From Micromussa lordhowensis (taxonomy: Eukaryota; Cnidaria; Anthozoa; Scleractinia; Lobophylliidae), in NCBI GenBank assembly GCA_964020085.1, contig OZ026607.1, positions 2,101,803 through 2,165,802 of the forward strand: 64,000 nucleotides of DNA, read 5' to 3'. The translations under genes and the position numbers were made by a program. This document shows, piece after piece, positions 35,798 to 46,980 of this stretch (its first letter is position 1; every line of letters starts with the position of its first letter). The notes below the pieces were generated by a model, which saw only the letters and a list, made by a program, of their open reading frames with translations, was not told where the DNA came from and searched no databases.

Positions 35798-36347
35798 GAG
35801 CCCATTTACGTGGAGGTGGGGTTGCCCCGGTTAACCGGGCTACCCTAGGACGGCTAACTTCTCATACTTTTCTTTAGAAAACACATTGATGCGTTTACAT
35901 GCAAGACAGGGTAACCCGCCTACCCGGGGCACCCTGTCTACTTGTCCGGGGCACCCGGCTAGGCGGGATAACTTTTTACCATGTAAACGGTTCGTGCCGG
36001 GCTATCCCGGCTAAACGAGGCGAGAAAACATGGCGCGAAGTGAATTTTTTCGTAGTTACCATTTTCCAGTGTTATCTACCGAACTGAATGACCTTCAATC
36101 TGAAGAGATCAATATAATAGATGAGTCTGAGGCAGAGAATGAGCGAATGAGCGATAATTAAACAATAAAACTTACCGCCAAAAAGTTGCTTTGGTCGGCC
36201 ATTTTGTTTGTTGTGCTTAGCGGCCGCTCAAAAGATGGCCCACGCAGCCCGGTAACGTGAGTTGCATGTAAAGGCGGGCTATGTGTCAACCCTTCTAGCC
36301 GGGTAGCCAGGTTAGCCGGGGCACTCTCCCTCCATGTAAACAGGCCC
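35798..36347. mobile_element. Harbinger-like MITE (GGGCCTGTTTACATGG end)
   Basis: The right end read inwards is GGGCCTGTTTACATGGAGGG; the left is GAGCCCATTTACGTGGAGGT. Both continue into 'gccccgg.taacc.ggctaccc'. A TAA on each side fits the 3-bp target duplication of PIF/Harbinger. The Penelope-like copy inserted exactly at its left border, so it is the younger insertion. Confidence 0.7.
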
Positions 36348-38340
36348 TAAGAATGAAAACGTTGAATTCTTACCAAAGTAATTGCAGCAAAACTCGTTGA
36401 ATACCACAGGCCAAAATTTTCGGGTCCTTAGGCATATTGTTTATCGTAATGTAAAGACATCAAGTTGTCCTGATAGATAACATAATTATTCTACAAACAC
36501 TCCTTACAAAATTATGTTCATTAATGTTCGGGAGCAGTGAATTCACCTCAAATACCCCAGATTTAAGAAATATGCAATTCTATGTAAGAGAGATCGGTTC
36601 TTTTATCGACGCCTGTCATTAAATTCAAATAACTGGTTTGCATTGTTTGTTCGTCACTTGGTCATGTTCGATGGTTTTTCTTCATCATGTTAAATAACAA
36701 ATTTACGTTTTGGTGTTTGGACTGACTGACTGATAAACACGTTAAATGACGAACTACCATACGTACATATACGTATTTTTTAATTCTAAACGGAAATGAG
36801 ATGTTATTGGCGTAAAGTTTTCTTTGAAACACTTATAATTATCGTCTGGTTGTTGAATACCCATGAGATATATACCGACTGATAAACACGTCAAATGAAT
36901 ACCATACGAATAAGTTGTTATTGACGTAAAAGGTCAATTTGACTAACACACTTGTTCTGAGATCACCCAGCTAACCTAGAGTGTCGGTTGTTGTAGCTAT
37001 TAATTAGCCGATCGTTGCTATAGGGACTAAGTATCCTTGTTAAAGTATTTCCTCTGTTGTTAAACAAACGGTTAGCCGGCAGCTAGTGCCTCGTGAACTT
37101 AACAATTTCCTCATTGCCAAACACGCCATCTCAACTCTTCGAGCGCTGGAAAAACGTGATCCGAAAACAACAAAGCGTGTTGTACACACCCATATTCGCC
37201 AAATCGGTGTAAGGCAAAGGAACCCATGCCAACTTAGCGTTGCTTGAAAATTTCAATACACTATGCTCCATTAAAACACAAGAGCATTACTTTGAACCGA
37301 GACCTCTTCTTCTCCACAGACGTCAAGTGTATGATTTAGCATAATTAGATATTGTGTAGCATAAAATGATTTGACAGAATCTAAAAAAAAATAGAAGAAA
37401 ACTAACCGTAATGGCATTTCAAGAAATGCAAACACCTCAGCTCGTTCCAGTTTTCCTGTGAAACTCGTCTTGAAGCGATAAAATACGACTTGTGGAGTTC
37501 TCAAATCGTTGAAATCATTGACTGGGGAACTTCATTTCGTAGAAAACATTCGGTATCGCGATAACATGGAAAAAAGCGCAGATTTTGACATCTTATACAT
37601 TCTACGTGGTTATCCCAAGATTTTTGTGGTGGATTCGGTGACCGTTGTCGGATATACGGAAAGTCTTCACCGTGATTTCTTGCACGTTCCCGGAAGTGTG
37701 TCCCTTCAAGTCTAATAAAACTATTGATAATGGAAAATACTTTTCACCATACCAACGCCATTGTGAAAGGCTACTTTTTTAATAACTAACAGGATATAAA
37801 GTTCAAAAAACGCAGTCGATACCACTTTTTCTGTCGTCAATCGGGGCTGTGAAACTACATTTTAAAACTTCACTTTTTGTAGTAGCCAAGAGCGACAAAT
37901 GTCGATACGGCGTATAGAGTCTGAGATGCCATGAATTCACCAATTGTTTATATGCAGTTTGCTTTGGATGGTGGCTTTTTTTTCTATCAGCTCACGTTGT
38001 CTATCACTGTCAATCAAGTGGTTTTTCGAATTCAAATCGTGACAGGACTCTGACGGCTTTTTACCAATATTGCAATGAGATAGCCAGCAGGCCGCACTGG
38101 GGTGCACAAACGACTCACACTATATTATCCAAATTCAGCTTACTACTAGATAAATGACTTTAATGATGTATATCAGCTTGATAATTTTTCAAGGCCAAGG
38201 TTATCACTCTTTTAGGCAGTATTTCATTCTCTCTTATCATTTCACCTGTTTTGATCTCTTTTCATCAGTGAAGTATTTTCTAGAAGATTTGGAGTTATTT
38301 TTCTTTGTGATCTCCACCGCCCTTGTCAGGGGCGGGGCGC
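36348..38340. other. Intergenic sequence with a local duplication
   Basis: No gene seen. 'actgataaacacgt(t/c)aaatga ... taccatacg' occurs near 36729 and again near 36877, followed each time by 'tgttattg.cgtaaa', indicating an old duplication with a period of about 148 bp. Confidence 0.5.
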
Positions 38341-38640
38341 CAAAATGTTACATTAGTGCTCGAGAAATGAGCATGCTGTCAAACATGTCCCTTACAATAA
38401 TTTCTAACGATACAAAGAAGGAGAAAAACTTGTTTGAATGTTCTGACAACTCCACAGCTCAAGAAACAAGTTATTGCGTCTCGAATTTTGTCTATGATTC
38501 AAAAATGTAAAATGTTACATTAGCGCGCGAAAATAAGCGTGCCGTCAAACATGTCCCTTGGCGCCACGAACTGAAAAATAAGTTCTGACGAACCATGACT
38601 CAAGGAGAAGTTAATTACATCTCAAATTTTGTCCTGTATT
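38341..38640. repeat. Two-unit tandem duplication, period about 167 bp
   Basis: AAAATGTTACATTAG at 38342 and 38509, GTCAAACATGTCCCTT in each, and ending 'tctc.aattttgtc' in each. The second unit is shorter by internal deletion. Confidence 0.75.
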
Positions 38641-38749
38641 CTCGTGTCGGTTATTAAAAGTAAAAACCTACTGGATTTTATTTAATCTTTCTTCAAACAA
38701 GTTCTCGAGTTATTTGCCTTCTAACCGTTTCCAAGTCCGATCGACACCT

Positions 38750-38875
38750 AATTTCTCCTGACAATATCATACATTTTGAAGCAGATAGGTGATGAGAATA
38801 AAGGTAATCATCAACTAGGAGAGATGGCCTTGACCGTAACACTAAATTCTTAGAACTGACAGCGAGAGAAATGTA
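38750..38875. repeat. Dispersed repeat R3, copy 2
   Basis: Contains 'aatttctcctgacaatatca', 'gaagcagataggtgatgaga', AATCATCAACTAGG and 'aacactaaattctta', matching the copy at 55.43 kb over about 125 bp. Confidence 0.75.
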
Positions 38876-41324
38876 TGATAATCTTTAAGGAGAATTACTG
38901 TTTCGAGCCAAGTACTGATGATGTGGTGAGGCTAAACGACCCACTTCGGTTTTCAAGATTTCCACCAACACTACTACTAATCACTGGTAGCGTGTTGACT
39001 TACTGCATTGTAACTAAGATATACAATACACCTTTTTCGATAGTTCAACATATCAGGTGCGCGGAAATTTTAATTCGCGAGTTGCGTAGATTTTTCTGGA
39101 TCTCGCAATGACGAGGACAAATTCGAGCAATGGACATGATGGCATTCTAGTATTTCGGCTTCTAGTTTTTGAAATACATCCTGCATCATCCAAAAATCGC
39201 ACTTATCGCATGAGGCGCGTGCATTGACGAATATAAAATACGACTCTACAGTGCAATACGGGCTTATATTTTGCGCGTTCTCTGACCTAATATGGTAAAA
39301 GGGCGTAATATATGGAATAATAAAACATTTTATCTCCGATTTCAAGCCAGAACTTTATATTCTTGTCCCCTTGAAGCAAACAAACACTTAAAAAATCAAT
39401 CGCTAGTTTCAAATGGTTGATTGTGAACCCACGATGACATATTGATCACAAAAAGTATTTGTTGGGCTGACTTTTCAATTTCTAGTTAAATTTCTGGCAG
39501 TTTGACAATCAATCTAGACCCTTCAAAACACGATCAGACTTGTTTTTTACGTTTTTTCGTGCGTCGTAGCACGATTTTGCTGCAGTCTCTATCGACTGTA
39601 ACATCGAGTGACTCCCCCACCCTCCCTTCCCATCTGTGTTGTAGTTTTGTCTCCATGTATCGTAGTTCGTTTTGTTATAAATTACATAAAGAGATTGCGA
39701 TTGGATTGAGTTTTAGGGGAAAATTTGGCTTTTCACTATTATCATTATTTTAACCTCCTTCAGCTTTTTTTGTTAATGATAGAAGCAATCAAATGCGTGG
39801 TCTTTTCAATCTGTAATAAGGTCGCACTTCAGCAGTTTTGCGCATGTCAACGAATTTCGTGTTTACTTCAACTGAATTTTATAGAATTCAGTTGTTTGCG
39901 AAAGAGGCCCAGTAGATTTACATGTAACAGCTAAAAAATATACGCAAGGTAAGCGAATAGTTAAAATTTGTCAACCAAAATCCAGAATTCCTTGTTTAAA
40001 CCTCCAAACGGAGTGGATGATGTTTGTAAACAATGAATGATAGATTTTTAAGTTAATGGTCCACAACAGGCGGTGTTTTGTTATCAGTTTAAAATAGCTG
40101 TGGCTGTGTCGCCACTGGATATTAATGGCGGCTATTTCCGCCCAGTGTAATGCACACAGTAACAGTGCTTTTAAAATTTCTCCTTTCGGGCATTTTGACA
40201 GATTTTTAATTCTCAACGAAGTCAACCATCCCGGACATCGTTAATCTTGCTATTGTTGTGGTCCGCAGCTAACAACTAAAAAGCCTAACTTACTCAAGAT
40301 TTATCTGGTCCACATGCGATTTTACAGTTGTAACCACCCTTGAATTATAGCCCTTTGGCGAAAGTTTCTATCAAAATGTAGTTACCTACAATAGATCTAG
40401 GCATGTCATCATCAAGAACTTTAAAATACATTTTAATATCGTCTTGCATAGTGGGTTCAATATATGTATAATAATACTTGCAGTTCAATTAGCTGGATTG
40501 AAATAGCCTCTGCTCACTGCATGTTCTTTATACCAGACAAAAGCTGTCGCCAAATTGCTAATCACCCGCATAATTTCATTGTTATTTAAAAACAGTTTGG
40601 TTTTGAAACTGCTTTCCATGTGTAAACCACGTGAAACAACTTCCCAAGGAACCCATGCAATCAGCAGACGTGTGCATTGTCATGTCCCCAACGGAGTCGG
40701 AGCCATCTTGTCATAAGCTCATTGACAGTGGTTTTAATCCTTGCAAAATCTTAATATTGGTGGCGTCGTTTTCTCCTCGTAACCGAATTAGTTGTCTTTT
40801 TTAATTTGTACAAAGAGGTTTAAAGTTGTAATCCTGTACACTACGCAAATACTCCTCACAATTAGATTTGACCCCAGTGCCCCAAACTGAAATAACTGTT
40901 CAGTTCCCGAGCAAATTACGAAGTAAGTAGATAGTCTTTCTCGTTTTTAGAGTTTTGTTGTTACTTTTTTTTTAAATGGTGTAAAATTTCTTGTTTTCTT
41001 GTGAGAAAAAGGAAACAAAAGTAATACGTTCTTGTTAAATTTGAATAAGATATTGTCACGCAATTTACTCAACGAGTGACATGTTGACAGTTAAAATGGT
41101 GAAATTAGAATTCGTGAAAGGTAATTTTTTAAAGGAATTTTCTAGTAAACGCGATCGTTATTATTCTGCGAATCAACCCAACATTTTGTGTACCGTCTCC
41201 TGTCATTATTTTACACTGACTTGACAAGGGACTCGAGAATTACCAACACCGTTTTGTTTTCGTAAAATCATTGTCTGCTTCAAGCACTTCCTTTTCTCCT
41301 GCTCTCAAAAATCGTGCGACGACT
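38876..41324. other. Intergenic sequence, no recognised gene
   Basis: No domain-bearing ORF or matched repeat seen. It ends at the 5' flank of the first tandem exon. Confidence 0.45.
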
Positions 41325-41343
41325 CACGTCCCATGTACTCGTG

Positions 41344-41360
41344 CCCAGTCTCCCAGCTTC
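41344..41360 (+). promoter_or_regulatory. Conserved 5' motif of tandem exon 1
   Basis: CCCAGTCTCCCAGCTTC, 111 bp before the ATG. The same motif precedes tandem exons 2 (43190-43206) and 3 (46495-46511). A CACGT (ACGTG on the other strand) lies at 41325-41329, just upstream. Confidence 0.5.
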
Positions 41361-41454
41361 ACAACCGTGTTTCGAGCCATTCCGAAGGAAGAATTTCTGT
41401 TCCTCGCGAACTCAACGAAACTCATTTGTTCAACCAATTTGCTGAAAGACCATC

Positions 41455-41632
41455 ATGTATTCCAAGCTATTGTTGCAGCGAAAAAATATGGGAAGGCCAA
41501 GTGTAATTCACGATTCTAGAAGAAAACGTTTTCTTGTGATTCCGGCATCGTCGCTGTCGTCTGGTCAAAGAGAAGTTTCAAACCGGTCCCATCGCTTAAC
41601 GCAACTTTTCCTTCAAGCTAGGATGTCCTCTG
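41455..41632 (+). CDS. Tandem exon family, member 1 (MYSKLLLQRKNMGRP); coding first exon
   Basis: Starts at ATG in CATCATGTA, the same context as members 2 and 3. It encodes 59 residues: MYSKLLLQRKNMGRPSVIHD, a basic Ser-rich middle, and the ending HRLTQLFLQARMSS. It finishes at the donor TCTG|GTATGT with a phase-1 overhang; the frame stops five codons later if unspliced. Twenty of the first 22 residues match member 2 apart from conservative changes, showing protein-level constraint. The function is unknown. No known domain, signal peptide or membrane segment is visible. The next exon is not established; one in-frame candidate is the EGLN acceptor near 50070. Confidence 0.6.
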
Positions 41633-43134
41633 GTATGTTAACTTAAACTTTTATCTGTTAAATTTCGTTACATGTTTTTTAAATAACAAGAAACGTCTAA
41701 CTAGGATTTGTCATTTTACAGTCAGAGGTAGGCAAAAAGTTTTAGCCGGCAAAATTTTACTCCGCGCAATTCATCCTGAACCGGTTATCTACCACGCACG
41801 TGCACTTCGCAAAATATCGCAGGGCTGTAGCGTTTATCAGTTTTGAAAGGATTAGCCTCTTGACCGCACTAGTTTATAAAGCCAAAAAGAGGGAAAAGAT
41901 TTATGGTAAATTAATAAATAAGGTAATTCCGGCCCATCTGGGCCGGTTTTCATACTAGCAAAACTTAATCGCGCCGGCAAGGAAATTCACTTGACATGTG
42001 CTCACTTGTGCGAAACAGTTAATAAACAGGAAACTCACTCAACACGTGCTAAGTTAAAAACTCCCGGCTCGTGCATAATCTTTGTTTACATGAAAACAAA
42101 AGAACAGAGAAAAGAAAAGATAAGAAACCCTTTTCTTACCACAACTGAGCCTCGCTCGCGCAAACAATTACTAATTAGTGGTCTTAGCGGATCATCCCTT
42201 AAGATCTGACGTGAAATTCTTTTTACTGGTTTCAATACCTTTCTTTAGAATTCACGTTGAGAATTTGAACATAAATCAAGGCATTTTCTCCTTGAAAAAA
42301 GTTTCTTCTTTGTCATAACCGCCAAGTCTTTAATTGCGATATTTGATCACAATTTAAATGGGGAAATTGTTTTGATAAAAGCTTTCCAAAAATGAAATGT
42401 AAACTTTGCGATAGCGTGTGGCAATTTTGTTATTTACCTCGTCTTATATGGTTCTTGTTTAGAGACTTCGCCGTGACAGGCCACTGATTTTTCGTGGTAT
42501 CAATCAACTCATTGGGTTCCCAGTGAAGGAAATGATAGCCTTCTTGCGAACGAATATAACTGGAAAACCCATATCAACAAAGATTTGACATCCTTCACAA
42601 AACTGCTTTAAAAAGGTCTCTTATGAAGATTTGAAACAAATGAACCAATCACGTCATCGAACGAGATAGTAACCATCTTTCAGATGTTGTTTACAGTTTT
42701 GACCACGCAGTAGTCCATGATATTGCAGAAAATGAATCACAATGATTAATATACACTTCCACAGACAACTGCGAGCAATTTCTTTAACACAAACGCCGCC
42801 ATATAATGACCTTACCACTGGTAGCTTCATAGCGTGACATTTCAAAACAAGCTTTCGCTAAGTGAACGTGTTCGCAAGCATGAACTCCTCATAAGCTTAG
42901 CTTTGACCCCACCTCCCTCTAGCTCCACAGTTTAGTTCCCCCCATCAACAGTTTATCATCCATATTATGTACCAAAAAATATTTTCGAAATTTCTCTTTT
43001 GTCACTCAAGTCTCATATAAGTTAAGTTACTCTCTAAAAATAATTACAATTTGGTACATTTCCTGATATTTATTTTATCTGAATATTGATTAACTTTACG
43101 TTCTCACGCGATCACGGTCCGGGTTCGATAATTT

Positions 43135-43206
43135 CACGTGTTAGCAACGATTTAACGTGTTACCTAGCACGTCCTGCGTTCATCTAGTTCCCAGTCTCTC
43201 AGCTTC
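43135..43206 (+). promoter_or_regulatory. ACGTG cluster and conserved 5' motif of tandem exon 2
   Basis: CACGTG at 43135-43140, ACGTG at 43155-43159 and CACGT at 43168-43172 lie within 40 bp, followed by CCCAGTCTCTCAGCTTC at 43190-43206. ACGTG is the hypoxia-response core and also part of generic E-boxes. The conserved motif sits 124 bp before the ATG. Confidence 0.45.
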
Positions 43207-43313
43207 TTGGCGGTGTTTTCCTCAATAAGTTGTGAGTTTCATGGTGCTGACTCTCCAGTTTCAATAGACCTCAATCAGAGCAACTTTCGCTCAGTTCGTT
43301 CCGAGATATCATC

Positions 43314-43485
43314 ATGTATGCCAAGTTACTGCTACAGCGAAACAACATGGGAAGACCAAGCGTGATTCACGATGCAAGGAAAAGTGTATTTGTTAAGCCG
43401 GCTCCACCGCCGCGTCGAGTACAAGCATTTTCAAACCGAAGAAATCGCTATACAGAGCTTTTCTTCCGAGCCAAGATATCTTCTG
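43314..43485 (+). CDS. Tandem exon family, member 2 (MYAKLLLQRNNMGRP); coding first exon
   Basis: Encodes 57 residues: MYAKLLLQRNNMGRPSVIHD, then 'PAPPPRRVQ', SNRRNRYTELFFRAKISS, ending at TCTG|GTACGT in phase 1. It is strongly basic. It aligns with member 1 end to end and with member 3 over both ends (M-Y-A-K-L-L-L and ELF-x-x-A-[KR]). The ATG context CATCATGTA and 5' motif are conserved. Downstream partner exon not proven. Unspliced, it would be a 65-residue ORF. Confidence 0.6.
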
Positions 43486-43837
43486 GTACGTCTAAAAATT
43501 TATCTCAGTAGTAATTTTCCTTGTTTAAACTGCTTTTCAAGATGATGCGAAGAGGTCGCTAATGTTTCGCAGTTTAATCTTTGCCGTACGAAAATGTTTT
43601 GACTAATTTGTACTGACTGCCCAGTGCGCTTGGTTATCACAAACGGGAACTAACTGAGGAACTTGCCGCGGAAACAAATTTAAAATATTTTATGTTGCTC
43701 GTTTATAATCATTTCATCAAGTTATTTTCGGCAGAACTGTTTAAATTTGAACGACTATAGAATCTGCTTAGAATCTGTTTTTTTTTTTTTCAAGTTAAAA
43801 TCTACCACAAAGTTTGCGGTAACTTGCTGCCCAACAT

Positions 43838-44128
43838 ATGGTTGAAACAAAATCCTTGCGCGCTTGGCAAACTACCTCGGACTTTTTTGGCAGTTCTAAA
43901 TTATATATCTGGTTTGTGAAGACCTTTCATTTAATCAAAAACAGGACTAAAGCTTTTGTTTTAAAAGGCTTTATAAGCTTCTTGGATACAAAGAGAAGGG
44001 CCGGCAATGTTCTTGTTTCGGGACGTACGTGGAAATCGGCACGATCGATGAGTCCTGTGTGGGTTTATCCGGTAAACAACAGAAGGGAAAACCCAGTAAA
44101 TACTTACTGCGGACACTCCAATGTTTGA
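43838..44128 (+). other. Unassigned ORF between tandem exons 2 and 4
   Basis: A 96-codon ATG frame (MVETKSLRAWQTTSDFFGSS; TKRRAGNVLVSGRTWKSARS) with a basic second half. No family was recognised. It might be an intron ORF or a decayed further member; coding status is doubtful. Confidence 0.2.
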
Positions 44129-45250
44129 AAATGTGGTGTCTTTGCATTTTCGTTTGTTTTCAGTGAGGAAAGTCAGAAACGAAGATATTACCTTTTCCGT
44201 CACAACTTGAGCGTGGCCATCTTCTGGTAAACAGATTTTGAATCACCTGAGATCAACAAACAAATTCCTCTAACTCATTGCCATGAATTTGCATAGTATT
44301 TGTTAGGTGAATTTGCAAAACAGATCGACAAATTTTCTTCGTGCAGACTTAGATGAATGTGTTTATTCTAATAACCCGCAAACCTGACTTAGTATTAAAC
44401 CTTTGAGGAGAATTTAGTTGTTGATCACTCAGTGTTCAGTAAAAGACTAGAATGTTTTTCTTATTTTGAAGCCGACTCCTACTGAGGCATTCGATGCTCA
44501 TCATCTGACCTTACACTGCCTGTGAAAAACGCTCTTTTCTAGTCCTATGAAAACAACTAGCATTTCCAACGCCTTTAGCTAATTAAATCACATTAAAACA
44601 TTGCCAAGGCGTGCTTCTGAAATTGTTTTTTTGTGAGTCCTAAAATCATCTAGTATTTCCAAACACTCTTGGCTGATCAAATCAAATTATCACTGATTGC
44701 TAACAAAGTTGCGCGTTCTCAGGTTACTAGCGAGGACGCTATATATCCGATCTTGAGACTTCGAATAACTCTGATTTCTTCCCGGCTGACTGCATGTAAG
44801 ATTCGAAAAGGTGGCAAAACTAGATTCAATAGGTTCTCTGGAATCGGTGAGATGACCACTGCAGGACTTGACTGGTATTGTAAACAACATCGATGTGGGT
44901 GTATTGGACATGGATGACACCGTCAACAGAAATGTATATCCATTTTACAGTTCCGGCGAGTTTTAACAAAGGTTGTTAGCTTTCCAATGATTTACTCAGT
45001 CGAAATTAACTTTGCGAGTTCCTTGTGATGATCTGTGTACGGGCTTGACGAAGAAATTCTAGCGATGAGGGTTGTTTTCTGGGCGTTAATTTTCAGGTCC
45101 GATCGAACCGATTTTCATTGGACAATCTCTGGCGGAGAAGACAGTGTACTTGTTTAGTTATCGTCAGTTCATACATGTTTTACATAACTACTCCCTTAAA
45201 TTCGTGCCCAAGACCACTCGGCTTTACAAAAATGCTGTCAACTTCTCAAC

Positions 45251-45420
45251 ATGGCGTCGCGAAAGCTAGCCATGTCCAAAAGCACCGTGAAACAGATAAA
45301 CTATTTGAAAAAACGGAGACCCAAGCACCGTTTCTGGGGAAATTTGTTCAAATACGTGTGCAAGCAAGGTCTGCAGAAAAGGGAGGACATCGCAATCCTT
45401 CACACACTATTCGTTCGAAG
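45251..45420 (+). CDS. Possible fourth member of the tandem exon family
   Basis: Begins AACATGGCG, a good start context. It encodes MASRKLAMSKSTVKQINYLK, KKRRPKHRFWGNLFKYVCKQ and ends EDIAILHTLFVRR at the donor GAAG|GTACGT, which resembles the donors of members 1-3. A diverged version of the 5' motif (CCCAAGACCACTCGGCTTTAC) lies about 40 bp before the ATG. The protein is equally basic and ends in a similar Leu-Phe segment. However, its donor is phase 2 in this frame, unlike the phase 1 of the others. An overlapping longer frame (45118-45465) exists. Membership is tentative. Confidence 0.35.
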
Positions 45421-46482
45421 GTACGTGCGACTTTCTACAAGAAGCCGCCTAAAACTAGCTCGTAATTTGCCTTAGTAGTAGTTGATATACTGTGCGCCGT
45501 GTTCTGCAATGTTTTCTTGTAAAATCGTGTCGTAAGTTTACTCGTCACCATTTGAGAAAACTATGACATCTATTGACGCTGAAACATGCAACTCACAATA
45601 ATACATGTAAACCCTTTTATAAAAGAGCTACCTTTTAAAAGGTTACGGAAGACTTCAGTGAAGGCCTCTTATGCGCGAAGCTAATCACAACTCAGTCACG
45701 TTTTTATGGCAGCTGCTAAATCTGTTTGTTTGAGTTTATATAAAAACTGTTCAGATACAGGATTACATTATTATTACTGGTAAATGCCACTCTTACTATT
45801 GCTAAAACGTGTTCTTGTGCATGAACCGTTTTCTGCGTGGTACTTTGTCGTGTTTTAATCAGAAGCCGTTCTAAATATTTGCGTTTAGTTTATGTATCTT
45901 CTCAAAAGTGCTAGTTGTCGTTGAAGCTATTTTTTCAATGGATCTTAGATTGAAATATCACACATTTTAGAAACGCTGCGTTTTGTTTTCGTCGAACTAT
46001 CTTAGCGACCAAAGCTACTTTTGCGCTCATAATCACGACAATGTCTGCGTACTAGCGAAATTTCTGGATAGCAAAAGCCTTTTGATTGCCTGTACATGAT
46101 ATCGTCGTCAATTGCTTGCTTCATTCCACTGATGATGAAGAAAACGTACATTTATTGAGTGCAGTTTCTTCTATTTGTAACAAATGTGAATGATGCCATG
46201 TTTGTGACAGGATGAAAGCATAGCATTTAGCCATGTCCTAAAAGTGCTTGGCTCAAACTAGTCCTCTTACGAACACGACAACCCGCGTGATGGCTATCAC
46301 ACCTTTATATATCAGTCCTAAAATATTTCTATCCATGTACTTTACGGTGAAAGGGGGGACGCGAGAAACAAAGAGACGGAAAATGTGGGCTATGGAACAA
46401 AGTTCGTCAACTTCGTTTTAACTTAGTCGATATGTCATCTCGCGCTCCAATCATGCGCATTCTCACATCGCGCGGATCTCGC

Positions 46483-46515
46483 GCGTGACTCGACCCCAGT
46501 CTGTCGGCTTCACGT
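46483..46515 (+). promoter_or_regulatory. Conserved 5' motif of tandem exon 3 with RCGTG cores
   Basis: GCGTG at 46483-46487, the conserved CCCAGTCTGTCGGCTTC at 46495-46511, and CACGT at 46511-46515, 138 bp before the ATG of member 3. Confidence 0.45.
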
Positions 46516-46632
46516 CGGTGGCGTCTTTCTATAAAGTCGTGAATCCATGGACGTTTTTTTATTATTTGCTTGAGAACTCAGTCAGACTCAAACCTCACCC
46601 AGTATTTTTCAAAGACTTCATCGGACATCATC

Positions 46633-46789
46633 ATGTATGCTAAACTATTGTTACGGAGAAACAACGCGAAACGACCGAGTGAAATGAGAAGAAGATTCAT
46701 TTTGAGGCCAAATCCGTGGTGTGAAAGACGACATTTAAATCGTACAGATCCCTTCCTAGAACTTTTTCTTCAAGCTAGGACACCTGCTG
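46633..46789 (+). CDS. Tandem exon family, member 3 (MYAKLLLRRNNAKRP); coding first exon
   Basis: Starts at ATG in the shared CATCATGTA context; an in-frame upstream ATG would add 21 residues but is not conserved in the other members. It encodes 52 residues: MYAKLLLRRNNAKRPSEMRR, an Arg/Pro middle, DPFLELFLQARTPA, ending at GCTG|GTACGT in phase 1. It is the most diverged of the three, with a shorter centre. Unspliced, the frame continues to 46980, but the sequence after the donor has no counterpart in the other copies, supporting the exon end here. Confidence 0.58.
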
Positions 46790-46980
46790 GTACGTTAAAA
46801 ACTTTTATACTGATTTTATTTGCTTCAACTTTTCTTAAGATCGAGGCTACTTTTGGTTTTACAGGACTTTTGGCGATTGAAACAAAAAAACTGTCTAATC
46901 TTTACTCACAGATAAATCAACTGGCAAAGATTTTGGCCATTGAACGAACAACTATGAAAGATCAAAAAGGCATTTACTAA

